Shown here: positions 28,412 through 37,326 of the stretch, one piece after another | Numbering within the stretch: position 1 is the stretch's first letter | Layout of the letters: every line of letters begins with the position of its first letter | NCBI RefSeq assembly: GCF_005234135.1 | Contig: NZ_CP039965.1 | Location: 1,054,001 to 1,118,000, forward strand | DNA from: Pseudorhodobacter turbinis | GTDB lineage: Bacteria; Pseudomonadota; Alphaproteobacteria; Rhodobacterales; Rhodobacteraceae | Length of the DNA: 64,000 nucleotides | Reading direction: 5' to 3' | The notes under the pieces: model-generated | Seen by the model: only the letters and a program-made list of their open reading frames with translations | The model's database searches: none | What the model was told of the DNA's origin: nothing | Translations under genes and position numbers: made by a program

Positions 28412-29755
28412 TCAGGCCTTTGTCAGTGTCGCGCCAAGGCCCGTCATCAGACCTTCAAACAGCGGGAAGGATGTCGCGATGGGGGAGGCATCATCAATGG
28501 AAATCGGTGCCACGCTCGCCATGCCGGCGACAAGGAAAGACATCGCGATCCGGTGATCCAGATGGGTGGCACAGGTCGCCCCCCCCGGCATAGATCCCGG
28601 TCCGCGACCGTGGACAATCAGCGTATCCTCATCCTCTTCAACCATCACACCGCAGGCCTCAAGCCCGCGTGCCATCGCGTCGATCCGGTCGGATTCCTTG
28701 ACCCGCAGCTCCTTGATGCCGCGCATCACCGTGCGTCCCGTGGCATTGGCCGCTACAACCGCCAGAACCGGATATTCATCGATCATCGAAGGGGCACGTT
28801 CCGGTGGTACCTCAATCCCTGTCATCTCGGAAAACTTCACCCGCAGATCGGCCACAGGTTCGCCGCCCTCTTCGCGCGGATTTTCAAATGTGATGTCGGC
28901 GCCCATTTCCACCAGCGTCAGGTAAACCCCGTTGCGCGTCAGGTTTTGTGAAACCCCTGGCACGAAAATATCCGACCCCTCTACGATCAGGGCCGCACAG
29001 ACAGGAAAGGCCGCAGATGATGGATCACGCGGCACCGCCACCACTTGCGGGCGCAGATCCGGCTGGCCGGTCAGGGTAATCACATTGCCCTCGTCGGTTT
29101 GCTCCACCACCAGCTCTGCGCCAAAGCCCACAAGCATACGTTCGGAATGGTCACGCGTTGCCTCACGTTCAATCACCACGGTCTGGCCCGGCGCGTTCAA
29201 CCCCGCCAACAGCACCGCCGACTTCACCTGCGCTGAGGGCATCGGCGTTGTATAGCGCACCGGCACCGGATTGGCCGCGCCCACCAAGGTCATCGGCAAA
29301 CGGCCACCGCGGCGCCCGTAGGCTTGCGTGCCAAACAGCGCCAGCGGGTCCGTCACGCGCCCCATGGGCCGTTTGCGCAAACTGGCATCGCCGGTAAAGG
29401 TTGCCGTCATCGCCGTGGTTGCCATCGCGCCCATGATCAGGCGCACACCGGTGCCGGAATTGCCAAAATCAATCACGCCCGTCGGTTCACGAAACCCGCC
29501 GACGCCAACGCCATGCACAGACCATGCACCTTGCCCGTGCTGCGTTACCTCGGCCCCAAAGGCGCGCATCGCACTGGCGGTATCCAGCACATCCTGCCCT
29601 TCCAAAAGGCCGGTGATCCGTGTTTCACCCACGGCCATCGCCCCGAAAATCAACGCGCGGTGGCTGATGGATTTATCGCCCGGTACCTCGGCCCGACCTA
29701 TCAAAGGCCCGGATTTGGTTGCGGTCATCACTTGGGCTGGGCCGTGGCCTGACAT
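28412..29755 (-). CDS. aroA: 3-phosphoshikimate 1-carboxyvinyltransferase (EPSP synthase)
   Basis: 447 residues from ATG at 29755 (CAGGAGAG upstream). [29 protein letters not shown] holds the PEP-binding Lys; [16 protein letters not shown] with NSGTG(V/T)R follows, then [29 protein letters not shown] and the final [26 protein letters not shown] phrasing (here [19 protein letters not shown]) is typical. The residue after N-S-G-T is Gly then Val. It joins PEP to shikimate-3-phosphate in the aromatic pathway. Confidence 0.96.
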   Translation of the reverse strand: MSGHGPAQVMTATKSGPLIGRAEVPGDKSISHRALIFGAMAVGETRITGLLEGQDVLDTASAMRAFGAEVTQHGQGAWSVHGVGVGGFREPTGVIDFGNSGTGVRLIMGAMATTAMTATFTGDASLRKRPMGRVTDPLALFGTQAYGRRGGRLPMTLVGAANPVPVRYTTPMPSAQVKSAVLLAGLNAPGQTVVIEREATRDHSERMLVGFGAELVVEQTDEGNVITLTGQPDLRPQVVAVPRDPSSAAFPVCAALIVEGSDIFVPGVSQNLTRNGVYLTLVEMGADITFENPREEGGEPVADLRVKFSEMTGIEVPPERAPSMIDEYPVLAVVAANATGRTVMRGIKELRVKESDRIDAMARGLEACGVMVEEDEDTLIVHGRGPGSMPGGATCATHLDHRIAMSFLVAGMASVAPISIDDASPIATSFPLFEGLMTGLGATLTKA

Positions 29756-29815
29756 ATCGCTCTCCTGCAAAATCTGGGGGTTTGATAGCCCAAGCGGCCC
29801 AGCCCGTCCATGCAC

Positions 29816-30988
29816 CTATTGAAGATCGCCAAAGGCCGCCTTGAGCCGCGCGACCGCCTCCACCACCCGCGCGCGCGGGGTGGCAAGGTTGAAGCGCATC
29901 CAGCTTTCGCCACCCTTGCCAAAGCTGGGGCCGTGGTTCGCCGCAATCCGCGCGTCTTTTTGCACGCGAGCGGTGAACTCTTCTCGGGTCATGCCGGTGC
30001 CGGAAAGATCAACCCATGCCAGATAGGTCGCCTCCATATTCATCGACGACAGACCGGGGATCGCATTCACGCCTTCATCAAAAATCCGCTTGTTTTCCGC
30101 CAGATAGACAATCAGCGCATCAAGCCATTCGGCCCCCTCGGGTGAATAGGCCGCCGTCGCCATCATCAACCCGAAAGAGTTGGGCGAAATACCAAGCCCG
30201 CCCATCACCGCCGCAAACTTGGCCCGCAAACCCGCGTCATGGATGATGACATTGCCGGTATGGCTGCCTGCGATGTTGAAGGTCTTGGTCGTCGCCGTCA
30301 TCACCACCAAACGATCGGCAATATCGGGCGCGGCAAGCGGCATAACCGTATGCTTATGGCCCGCAAAGACCAGATCGTGGTGGATCTCATCCGAGACGAC
30401 AATCAGGTCATGGCGCTTAGCGAAATCGGCCACGCCGCGCAGCTCCTCGGCGGTCCAGACCTGCCCGCCGGGGTTATGCGGCGAACACAGGATCAGCATC
30501 CGCTCGTTCCCCGTCATCTGGCTGTCCCAAGCGGCGAAATCCATCACATGGCGACCGTTTTCAACCGGCAACTGGCATTCCACCACCTTGCGGCCAGCCG
30601 CCAAGATCACCTTCGCAAAGGCGTGGTAAACCGGCGTCATCAGCACCACACCGTCGCCCGGCTCGGAAAATGCCTGCACGCACAGGCCCGTGCCGTTGAC
30701 CAAACCATGCGTGGTGAAAATTGCGCCTTTATCCAGATCCCAGCCGTGGCGATTCTTCATCCACCACTGGATCGCGGCCAGATAGGCGCTGTCATCTCCA
30801 AAATAGCCATAGATCCCATGGGCGGCCATATCCTCAACGGCCTTTTGCACACAGGCCGGGGGCCGGAAATCCATATCTGCCACCCACATCGACAAACCAT
30901 CCTGCGGGGATACGCCATAAAGCGCCTCCATCGCGTCCCATTTGACCGAATGTGTACCGACACGGTTGATCTCTTCATCAAAATTCAT
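29816..30988 (-). CDS. MalY/PatB-type aminotransferase (possible cystathionine beta-lyase)
   Basis: 390 residues, fold type I PLP enzyme. Starts MNFDEEINRVGTHSVKWDAME, typical of PatB/MalY; WVADMDFRPPACVQKAV follows, then LCSPHNPGGQVWTAEEL, VVSDEIHHDLVFAGHKH, and the PLP lysine in TATTKTFNIAGSHTGNV. Such proteins cleave cystathionine or act as transaminases. It ends 60 bp before aroA on the same strand, placing two sulfur-amino-acid-like PLP enzymes around aroA. Confidence 0.9.
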   Translation of the reverse strand: MNFDEEINRVGTHSVKWDAMEALYGVSPQDGLSMWVADMDFRPPACVQKAVEDMAAHGIYGYFGDDSAYLAAIQWWMKNRHGWDLDKGAIFTTHGLVNGTGLCVQAFSEPGDGVVLMTPVYHAFAKVILAAGRKVVECQLPVENGRHVMDFAAWDSQMTGNERMLILCSPHNPGGQVWTAEELRGVADFAKRHDLIVVSDEIHHDLVFAGHKHTVMPLAAPDIADRLVVMTATTKTFNIAGSHTGNVIIHDAGLRAKFAAVMGGLGISPNSFGLMMATAAYSPEGAEWLDALIVYLAENKRIFDEGVNAIPGLSSMNMEATYLAWVDLSGTGMTREEFTARVQKDARIAANHGPSFGKGGESWMRFNLATPRARVVEAVARLKAAFGDLQ

Positions 30989-31144
30989 GGCGTTTCCCCG
31001 ATTGTTTGCGCCACCCTAGCGGCAGGTCCGCCGCCGTTCCAGCCCCCGAATGTGCGGGTTACAATCCCACAGTTGTTGCAAAATCCGGCCAACCAAAGCA
31101 GGACAGGATTGCACGCCCGCGCATAACGCCTTACATCGTCGCCC

Positions 31145-31666
31145 ATGAAACGCCCCATCTTGATCCATCCCGACCCGCGCCTGAAGAAAAACTGCCTCCC
31201 CGTTGAGGCGGTCTCGGCCGAGGTTGGTCAATTGGCCGAAGACATGCTGGCCACCATGTATGACGCCCCCGGCGTCGGGCTGGCCGCGCCGCAAGTCGGC
31301 GTGATGCAACAACTTTTGGTCATGGATTGCGTCAAAGACCCGGACCAGTCACCGCGCCCCATGGTCATGATCAACCCCAAGGTCACATGGTCGTCCGAGG
31401 ATGTTTCGGTCTATGAAGAGGGCTGCCTGTCCATACCCGAACAATACGCCGAGGTCACCCGCCCCGCGATGGTGCGCGTGGAATGGCTGGGCCTTGATGG
31501 CAAACCCCAAGAGGAAGAGTTCGAGGGCCTTTGGGCCACCTGCGTCCAGCATGAAATCGACCACCTGTACGGCAAGCTTTTCATCGATTATCTTAGGCCG
31601 CTGAAACGCCAGATGATCACCCGCAAGATGGAAAAGCTGAAACGTGAAATGGCACGGCGCGGCTGA
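31145..31666 (+). CDS. def: Peptide deformylase (first copy, complete active site)
   Basis: 173 residues with all three deformylase motifs: GVGLAAPQ at 43-50, EGCLS at 92-96 (metal-binding C94) and HEIDH at 136-140 (two His ligands and the catalytic Glu). It removes the formyl group from new proteins. It opens a run def-def-def-fmt; its TGA overlaps the ATG of the second copy (TGATG). Likely the main housekeeping enzyme. Confidence 0.96.
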   Translation: MKRPILIHPDPRLKKNCLPVEAVSAEVGQLAEDMLATMYDAPGVGLAAPQVGVMQQLLVMDCVKDPDQSPRPMVMINPKVTWSSEDVSVYEEGCLSIPEQYAEVTRPAMVRVEWLGLDGKPQEEEFEGLWATCVQHEIDHLYGKLFIDYLRPLKRQMITRKMEKLKREMARRG

Positions 31667-32136
31667 TGGCGCTTTTGCCAATCTTATTGATGCCCGATCC
31701 GCGTCTGCGCGCGGCCTGCGCGCCGGTGGATGCGTTTGATGCGCGCCTGAAACAACTGGCCGATGACATGCTCGACACCATGTATGCCGCCCCCGGACGC
31801 GGGCTGGCGGGGCCACAAGTCGGTGCGATGATCCGGCTGTTCGTGATGGACACCACTTGGAAAGAAGGGCGGCCAAACCCTTTGGTTTTCATCAACCCGG
31901 TGATCAAAAACAGCCACGGCACGGCCATCAATACCGAAGGCTGCCTGTCCATCCCGGACCGCACTGTTCGCATAGAACGCCCCGACGTTGTGCATTTGGC
32001 ATGGCGAGACCTTGCCGGCCGCGCCTGCGAAGGGTTTTTCGAAGGTATTGCCGCGACCTGTGTTCAACATGAACGCGACCACCTTGATGGGGTCTTGTGC
32101 ATCGACTACCCCGATTTACCCGAGGAAACATCATGA
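31666..32136 (+). CDS. def: Peptide deformylase (second copy)
   Basis: 156 residues. Motif I reads GRGLAGPQ at 44-51 (Gly for the usual second Ala), motif II EGCLS at 91-95, motif III HERDH at 135-139, so all metal ligands and the catalytic Glu are kept. The C-terminus is short, without the basic helix of the first copy. Overlaps the first copy by 1 nt and the third by 4 nt (ATGA), so the three are translationally coupled. Probably active, perhaps with different substrate preference. Confidence 0.9.
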   Translation: MALLPILLMPDPRLRAACAPVDAFDARLKQLADDMLDTMYAAPGRGLAGPQVGAMIRLFVMDTTWKEGRPNPLVFINPVIKNSHGTAINTEGCLSIPDRTVRIERPDVVHLAWRDLAGRACEGFFEGIAATCVQHERDHLDGVLCIDYPDLPEETS

Positions 32137-32627
32137 CCGCCCGCCTCTGCATCCCTTGGCCTGACAAACGCTTGCAAACCCCCGCCGCCCCCGTTGAGGC
32201 CATCACCGATGAGGTCCGCGCGATCTGGGCCGATATGGTCGACACGATGGAGGCCATGCCCGGCTATGGCCTTGCCGCCCCGCAGATCGGCGTGATGCAG
32301 CGGCTGGCGGTCGTCGACGGCTCTACCGAACGCGGTCAGGCCGTCTTGATGGCCAATCCCGAAATCCTTCACGCCTCGGCGCAGCCCCGTGACCATGATG
32401 AGGCCAGCCCGAACTTGCTAGGGGTTTTCGCCACCATCACCCGCCCGCGGGCTGTCACCGTCCGGTTCCTGAATGCGGATGGCGAGATGGAAGACCGCGA
32501 TTTTGTGAACCTCTGGGCCACCAGCGTTCAGCATCAGATCGACCATTTGAACGGCAAGATGTATTTCGACCACCTCAGCAAGACCAAACGCGATATGTTG
32601 CTGAAAAAGGCCCGTAAACACCGCTAG
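32133..32627 (+). CDS. Peptide deformylase-like protein with altered active site (third copy)
   Basis: 164 residues from ATG at 32133. The fold is clearly that of deformylase: GYGLAAPQ at 44-51 and LWATSVQHQIDHLNGKMYF near the end. However the EGCLS motif is gone (the Cys position aligns with Ser92 in DEASPNLLGVFATITRP), and HEIDH has become HQIDH at 134-138. One metal ligand and the catalytic Glu are therefore missing. The frame is intact and the gene is coupled to both neighbours (ATGA overlap upstream, fmt 27 bp downstream), which argues for a kept, probably non-catalytic or repurposed function rather than decay. Confidence 0.9.
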   Translation: MTARLCIPWPDKRLQTPAAPVEAITDEVRAIWADMVDTMEAMPGYGLAAPQIGVMQRLAVVDGSTERGQAVLMANPEILHASAQPRDHDEASPNLLGVFATITRPRAVTVRFLNADGEMEDRDFVNLWATSVQHQIDHLNGKMYFDHLSKTKRDMLLKKARKHR

Positions 32628-32654
32628 CCCCCACCCAGACCAAAGGACAAACCG

Positions 32655-33551
32655 ATGCGCGTGATTTTCATGGGAACCCCGGATTTTTCCGTTCCGGTGC
32701 TTGAGGCGCTGGCCGAAAAGCATGAGGTGGTCGCCGTCTATTCCCAACCGCCCCGCCCCGCCGGACGCGGCAAGAAAGACCGCCCCTCGCCCGTGCATCA
32801 ACGCGCCGAAGCGCTTGGCCTGCCCGTTCATACCCCCGCCTCATTGCGCAATGAAGAAGCCGCGAAAACCTTTGCCGATCTGGGTGCCGATGTGGCCGTG
32901 GTGGTGGCTTACGGGTTGATATTGCCGCAAAACATTCTGGATATGCCGCAGCATGGCTGCCTCAATATCCACGCCTCGCTTTTGCCGCGCTGGCGTGGGG
33001 CGGCCCCGATCCACCGCGCAATTATGGCCGGCGATAAGGCGACCGGCGTTTGCATCATGCAAATGGAGGCGGGGCTGGACACCGGTCCCGTGCTGCTGCG
33101 CGCGCAAACCCCCATCGACGCCACAGAGACCACCCAAGACCTTCACGATCGCCTATCCACTATGGGGGCCGGACTGATTGTAGATGCATTGGATGAACTG
33201 CCAAGCCTGACCCCCACACAGCAACCTGATGCAGGCGTGACCTATGCCGCCAAGATCGACAAGGCCGAGGCGCGCGTGGATTGGTCCCAACCAGCCGAAA
33301 CCGTCGACCGCCAGATCCGCGGCCTGTCGCCTTTTCCCGGTGCGTGGTGCGATGTAGCGGGTGAGCGGGTGAAGCTTCTGCGGTCCCGCCTCGGCAATGG
33401 CCAAGGCGCGCCGGGGCAGGTCTTGGATGGGTTCACCGTGGCTTGCGGTTCCGGCGCTGTGGAGATTTTAACCGCCCAGCGCGAAGGCAAGCGCCCCGCC
33501 GAGGCCCAGGATATTCTGCGCGGCTTCAGCCTGCCCGAACGCCTGTCATAA
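32655..33551 (+). CDS. fmt: Methionyl-tRNA formyltransferase
   Basis: 298 residues. [19 protein letters not shown] starts the N-terminal formyltransferase domain; [22 protein letters not shown] holds the catalytic Asn-His-Asp region ([16 protein letters not shown] type), followed by the C-terminal OB domain (residues about 205-295). It formylates initiator Met-tRNA, the reaction later undone by deformylase; def-fmt clustering is a classical link. Confidence 0.96.
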   Translation: MRVIFMGTPDFSVPVLEALAEKHEVVAVYSQPPRPAGRGKKDRPSPVHQRAEALGLPVHTPASLRNEEAAKTFADLGADVAVVVAYGLILPQNILDMPQHGCLNIHASLLPRWRGAAPIHRAIMAGDKATGVCIMQMEAGLDTGPVLLRAQTPIDATETTQDLHDRLSTMGAGLIVDALDELPSLTPTQQPDAGVTYAAKIDKAEARVDWSQPAETVDRQIRGLSPFPGAWCDVAGERVKLLRSRLGNGQGAPGQVLDGFTVACGSGAVEILTAQREGKRPAEAQDILRGFSLPERLS

Positions 33552-33608
33552 TCCAGCCCCTATGCGGCCAAGCCCGATCAAAGCCGCCCCAAGGCCAAGG
33601 AACGCCCT

Positions 33609-33821
33609 ATGAAAACAATCATATTTTTCATTGTCCTAAGCGGCCCCATAGGCTTTTTGGTGACCGGCTTTCTGGAAATGCAAACCGATACCGTGACGAC
33701 ATTCGGCGTCGGCCTTGCCACATGCGCCTTGGCCTGGGTGCTTTTTCGGGTGATGATGGCATGGATGATGGCCCTGATTATCCTTGGGGCCGCCATCGGT
33801 GCCTTTGTTATATGGATGTAG
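33609..33821 (+). CDS. Small two-helix membrane protein
   Basis: 70 residues with AAGGAACG upstream of ATG. Two hydrophobic segments fill most of it: residues about 3-22 (TIIFFIVLSGPIGFLVTGFL) and about 33-69 (GVGLATCALAWVLFRVMMAW and on), possibly splitting into three helices. No known motif. It lies 57 bp after fmt in the same direction. A real gene is likely from its ribosome-binding site and composition, but function is unknown. Confidence 0.6.
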   Translation: MKTIIFFIVLSGPIGFLVTGFLEMQTDTVTTFGVGLATCALAWVLFRVMMAWMMALIILGAAIGAFVIWM

Positions 33822-33826
33822 CCGCC

Positions 33827-34177
33827 CTAGTTTTTTGACAGATACCCCACCGGTGCTGTTTCATCCTGCACGAAGTCAAGCGCCGCCTTCTGCGCCACAT
33901 GGCTGCATCGTTTGAAATCGCAGATCAGCTCCCCGTCCTCGGTGGTAGAGGCGATCACAAGGCATTGGGAAATATGGTTTGCCCCGTCATAGATATCGAT
34001 CAGCCCGCGCAGATTGATCGTGCTATCTGCATCCAGCGCCAATCCGTTTTCCCACATCCGCAACACCGGGATCACCTCATCCCCGACATGCACCCGCAAC
34101 CGGGAACGCCGCTTTTGGTCACGCTTCTGCGCGGCCATCAAACCGTCCCTGATCTCTTGAGGTAAAAATTCCAGCAT
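33827..34177 (-). CDS. Hypothetical protein, possibly PilZ-like
   Basis: 116 residues. The middle contains DQKRRSRLRVHVGDEVIPVLRMWENGLALDAD followed by LRGLIDIYDGANHISQCLVIAS. The RRxxR pattern and the following beta-rich stretch recall a PilZ domain, but the D/N-x-S-x-x-G second motif is only loosely matched (ENGLALDAD). No signal or membrane helix. It converges on the small membrane protein gene; the gap to cbiB holds 148 bp. Family assignment is tentative. Confidence 0.6.
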   Translation of the reverse strand: MLEFLPQEIRDGLMAAQKRDQKRRSRLRVHVGDEVIPVLRMWENGLALDADSTINLRGLIDIYDGANHISQCLVIASTTEDGELICDFKRCSHVAQKAALDFVQDETAPVGYLSKN

Positions 34178-34325
34178 GATGTACCCTTTCGTTAACGCCT
34201 AGTTTGATCGCATATGTTTAAAAATCAAGTTAAGGTTTTGTGGCACGGCCAAAGACCTAAAATCCGGCGTTGCGTTTTGACCTAAAATCGGGTCTCTCCC
34301 CCACACCCAACCCAAGGCCCTAAAG

Positions 34326-35234
34326 ATGAGCGCTGCCCTCCTTCTTCCCGCCCTACTCCTTGATGCCACCCTGGGAGAGCCGAAGTGGCTTTGGGATCGC
34401 TTTCCCCACCCTGCCGTCTTGATGGGACGGGCCGTGGATTACGCTGACCGGCGGCTGAACCACGGTACGGCACGGCGTAAAAAGGGCATTCTTGCGATGC
34501 TGGTTTTGGGGCTTGGTGCATGGATATTGGGGGTAATCATCGCCGCCATACCAGATTTCGGTGTATTAGAGGTTATCGCGGCAGCCATTCTGCTCGCCCA
34601 GCGCTCCTTGGTGGATCATGTGCGCGCCGTGGCGGACGGGCTGCGGACCTCATTGGCTGAGGGTCGGCGCGCGGTTTCCATGATCGTGGGGCGTGACACC
34701 GCCACGATGGACACGCCCGCCGTAACCCGTGCCGCGATAGAAAGCGCCGCCGAGAACCTGTCAGACGGGGTTATCGCGCCTGCCTTCTGGTTTCTTATCC
34801 TCGGGCTTCCGGGGCTGATGTTGTATAAAATCACCAATACCGCCGACAGCATGATCGGCCACCGCACCCCACGCCATGAGGCGTTTGGCTGGGCCGCAGC
34901 GCGATTCGATGATGTGCTGAACTGGATACCCGCACGGATCACAGCGATTCTGATCGCGGTCAGCCATATGCAGTTTGAGGCAGGACCGATCTTGCGCGAT
35001 GCGCCCTTGCACCGTTCTCCCAATGCCGGCTGGCCCGAAGCGGCGATGGCCGTGGTCCTCAACATCTCTCTCTCCGGGCCGCGCAGCTATCACGGCAAGA
35101 TGCAGGATTTCCCTTGGGTCTGGGCAGAGGGGGGCCGCACCCCCGGCCCCGATCAGATTGATGCCGCCTGTTCCGCACTCTGGCGCGCATGGGGGCTGAT
35201 GCTGCTGGTCACTGCGGTGGCCGCCAGCATCTAA
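34326..35234 (+). CDS. cbiB: Adenosylcobinamide-phosphate synthase
   Basis: 302 residues with several membrane helices. The start [32 protein letters not shown] is the family hallmark; also [43 protein letters not shown] and [31 protein letters not shown]. It attaches the aminopropanol arm to adenosylcobyric acid in cobalamin assembly at the membrane (also called CobD in the aerobic pathway). No other cobalamin gene is seen nearby. Confidence 0.94.
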   Translation: MSAALLLPALLLDATLGEPKWLWDRFPHPAVLMGRAVDYADRRLNHGTARRKKGILAMLVLGLGAWILGVIIAAIPDFGVLEVIAAAILLAQRSLVDHVRAVADGLRTSLAEGRRAVSMIVGRDTATMDTPAVTRAAIESAAENLSDGVIAPAFWFLILGLPGLMLYKITNTADSMIGHRTPRHEAFGWAAARFDDVLNWIPARITAILIAVSHMQFEAGPILRDAPLHRSPNAGWPEAAMAVVLNISLSGPRSYHGKMQDFPWVWAEGGRTPGPDQIDAACSALWRAWGLMLLVTAVAASI

Positions 35235-35272
35235 GCTTGCTAGTCTGTGCCAAACCAATGCCGGAGATCCCG

Positions 35273-36427
35273 ATGCGCGCCCTTGCCTTGCTTGCCGCCC
35301 TGACCACCAGCCCCGCCCTTGCCGCCCCCTGCGGCGGGCCGTTTGGCGCGTTTCTAGGTGCGATGAAAACCGAGGCCACAAACCTTAGCCGCGCCGAGGC
35401 AGACCGTTTCTTCGACCGGCTGTCCCAAGATCAAAAGGTCTTGCAGGCCGACCGCCGCCAAGGCGTTTTTCGCAAACCCTTCACCGAATTTGCCCGCAGC
35501 TTGATCAGCCGGAACCGTCTTGAAAACGGTCTCGCCAACGCCAAAAAGCACGCCAATATCTTTGCGCTGGCGGAAAAGGACTACGGCATCCCCGCTGGTA
35601 TCTTGCTGGCGTTCTGGGGGTTTGAGACCGATTACGGCGCGTTTCAGGGCGATTACAACACCGCCAATGCGCTGGCCACATTGGCCCATGACTGCCGCCG
35701 GCCAGAGCTGTTTCAACCACAGCTCCTTGCCGCCGCGACCCTGTGGCAACGCGGAGAGTTTGACCCTGCCACCACGACGGGCGCATGGGCCGGCGAGATT
35801 GGCATGGTGCAAATGCTGCCCTCCGATATTCGGGCACATGGGGTGGACGGCGATGGCGACGGTAAGGTCAGCCTAAAGACCTCTGCCGCGGATGCGTTGC
35901 TGTCGGGCGCGCGGGTGCTGCAGGGTCTGGGCTGGCAGGCGGGGCAACCTTGGCTGCAAGAAATCACCCTGCCCGCCGATTTCGCGTGGCAGGACACCGG
36001 CCTGCGCACCACCCGTCCAGCATCGGAATGGGCCGCGATGGGCGCGCAGCCCCGTGCGGGCCAGTTTGCCGACCTTCCCGCGTCGATCATCCTGCCCGAG
36101 GGGCGCAAAGGGCCGACCTTTATCACCTATCCCAATTTCTCGGTGTTGTTTGAGTGGAACCAGAGCTTTGTCTATGTCACCACGGCCGCCTATTTCGCCA
36201 ACCGTTTGATGGGCGCGCCGGTGTTCAATGCCGGAAACCCCGATCCGCAGCTTTCCCTGGAAGAGACCAAGACCCTGCAACAAAAGCTGCAATCGCGCGG
36301 CTATGATGTTGGCGGCATTGACGGCATCCTTGGCACAAACACACGGGATGCCGTGCGCAAAGAACAACAGCGCCTTGGCCTTCCCGCCGACGCTTGGCCC
36401 ACCCGCGCGTTGCTGGAGGCACTGTGA
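35273..36427 (+). CDS. Lytic murein transglycosylase (MltB type) with peptidoglycan-binding domain
   Basis: 384 residues from ATG at 35273. A signal peptide (MRALALLAALTTSPALA) is followed by the MltB domain: the catalytic Glu lies in FWGFETDYGAFQGDYNTANAL, and WAGEIGMVQMLPSDIRAHGVDGDGDG follows. The C-terminal 60 residues are a peptidoglycan-binding domain (LQQKLQSRGYDVGGIDGILG, then TRDAVRKEQQRLGLP). It cleaves murein glycan strands to 1,6-anhydro products in the periplasm. GTG of the next gene overlaps its stop (GTGA). Confidence 0.9.
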   Translation: MRALALLAALTTSPALAAPCGGPFGAFLGAMKTEATNLSRAEADRFFDRLSQDQKVLQADRRQGVFRKPFTEFARSLISRNRLENGLANAKKHANIFALAEKDYGIPAGILLAFWGFETDYGAFQGDYNTANALATLAHDCRRPELFQPQLLAAATLWQRGEFDPATTTGAWAGEIGMVQMLPSDIRAHGVDGDGDGKVSLKTSAADALLSGARVLQGLGWQAGQPWLQEITLPADFAWQDTGLRTTRPASEWAAMGAQPRAGQFADLPASIILPEGRKGPTFITYPNFSVLFEWNQSFVYVTTAAYFANRLMGAPVFNAGNPDPQLSLEETKTLQQKLQSRGYDVGGIDGILGTNTRDAVRKEQQRLGLPADAWPTRALLEAL

Positions 36428-37320
36428 CCGCTTGGGGCATCTGCACAACCGTCAAGGCGCCCGCCGCACAGGTGCAAGCCTTTGTGGCCTATCACCTTTG
36501 GCTGGGGGCTACCCATATCTGGCTGCATTTCGACGACCCCGATGATCCGGCGGCAGAACTGTTCGATCATCCGGCCGTTACGGTCATTCGTTGTTCTGAC
36601 GCCTATTGGATGGACTATATCGGCAGGCGACCGCCCAAGCATCAAAACCGGCAAGCGCGAAATGTGCAGCGGGTTTACGCGCTGACGGATCTGCCCTGGC
36701 TCGCCCATATTGATGTCGATGAATATATCACCTCACAAACGGATATAGGCACGGTACTGGACCAAACCCCGCCCGATCAGCCAATGCTGCGCATGGCCCC
36801 ATGGGAGGCGCTGCATGATCCCACACTGCCCGATGATATCTTTACCGCCCGCCAGTTTCGCGCCGCCCTGAACGGCAAACATAATGCCGCGGCCCGCGCG
36901 CGCGTTTTCGGCGAATATGCAGCACTTTTGTCCGACGGCGTTCTGTCCCATTCTGCGGGCAAATGCTTTTTCCGTATAGGTCTGGCGCGGTTTGAACCCC
37001 GTCTGCACGGGGCCTTTCGCGCAGGCGAGCGGGTGCAAGGCGTGCCCTTTTCAGATGATATCCAGCTGCTGCATTTCCACGCCCAAGACCCTGCCCCTTG
37101 GCGCGAGCGCCTAGAGTTTCGCCTGACGCGCGGCGCCTATCAATTCAACCCGCCGCTGCAAGAATGGCTTCTGGCGGCAGACCCCGCCGCGATTGACCGC
37201 TTTTATTTGGAAACCCAAACCGCCACACCCGAAGCCCTTGCGCGATTACAAGCCGAGGGCGCCCTGCGCGAGGTCGCGCTTTCGCTGCGCCAAAAAGTTG
37301 CGGCTATGGGTTTGAATTAA
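36424..37320 (+). CDS. Glycosyltransferase family 2-like protein
   Basis: 298 residues from GTG at 36424, overlapping the transglycosylase stop as GTGA. It starts with VTAWGICTTVKAPAAQVQAF, followed by YHLWLGATHIWLHFDDPDD and the metal-binding D-V-D in LAHIDVDEYI. This is the build of the small cytosolic glycosyltransferases (GT2/GT92-like, PF13704 type) common in Rhodobacterales. Acceptor and sugar are unknown; coupling to a murein enzyme hints at a cell-surface polymer. It converges on smc with 6 bp between stops. Confidence 0.8.
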   Translation: MTAWGICTTVKAPAAQVQAFVAYHLWLGATHIWLHFDDPDDPAAELFDHPAVTVIRCSDAYWMDYIGRRPPKHQNRQARNVQRVYALTDLPWLAHIDVDEYITSQTDIGTVLDQTPPDQPMLRMAPWEALHDPTLPDDIFTARQFRAALNGKHNAAARARVFGEYAALLSDGVLSHSAGKCFFRIGLARFEPRLHGAFRAGERVQGVPFSDDIQLLHFHAQDPAPWRERLEFRLTRGAYQFNPPLQEWLLAADPAAIDRFYLETQTATPEALARLQAEGALREVALSLRQKVAAMGLN

Positions 37321-37326
37321 CCTGCG

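Noticed and set aside
26695..28593. A 632-codon plus-strand frame opposite cmk and the PLP enzyme
   Set aside because: Composition is typical of a shadow frame (many Arg, His, Gln) and both opposite genes have firm motifs.
32133..32627. Calling the third deformylase gene a pseudogene
   Set aside because: The frame is full length, coupled to its neighbours and without internal stops; only active-site residues differ.
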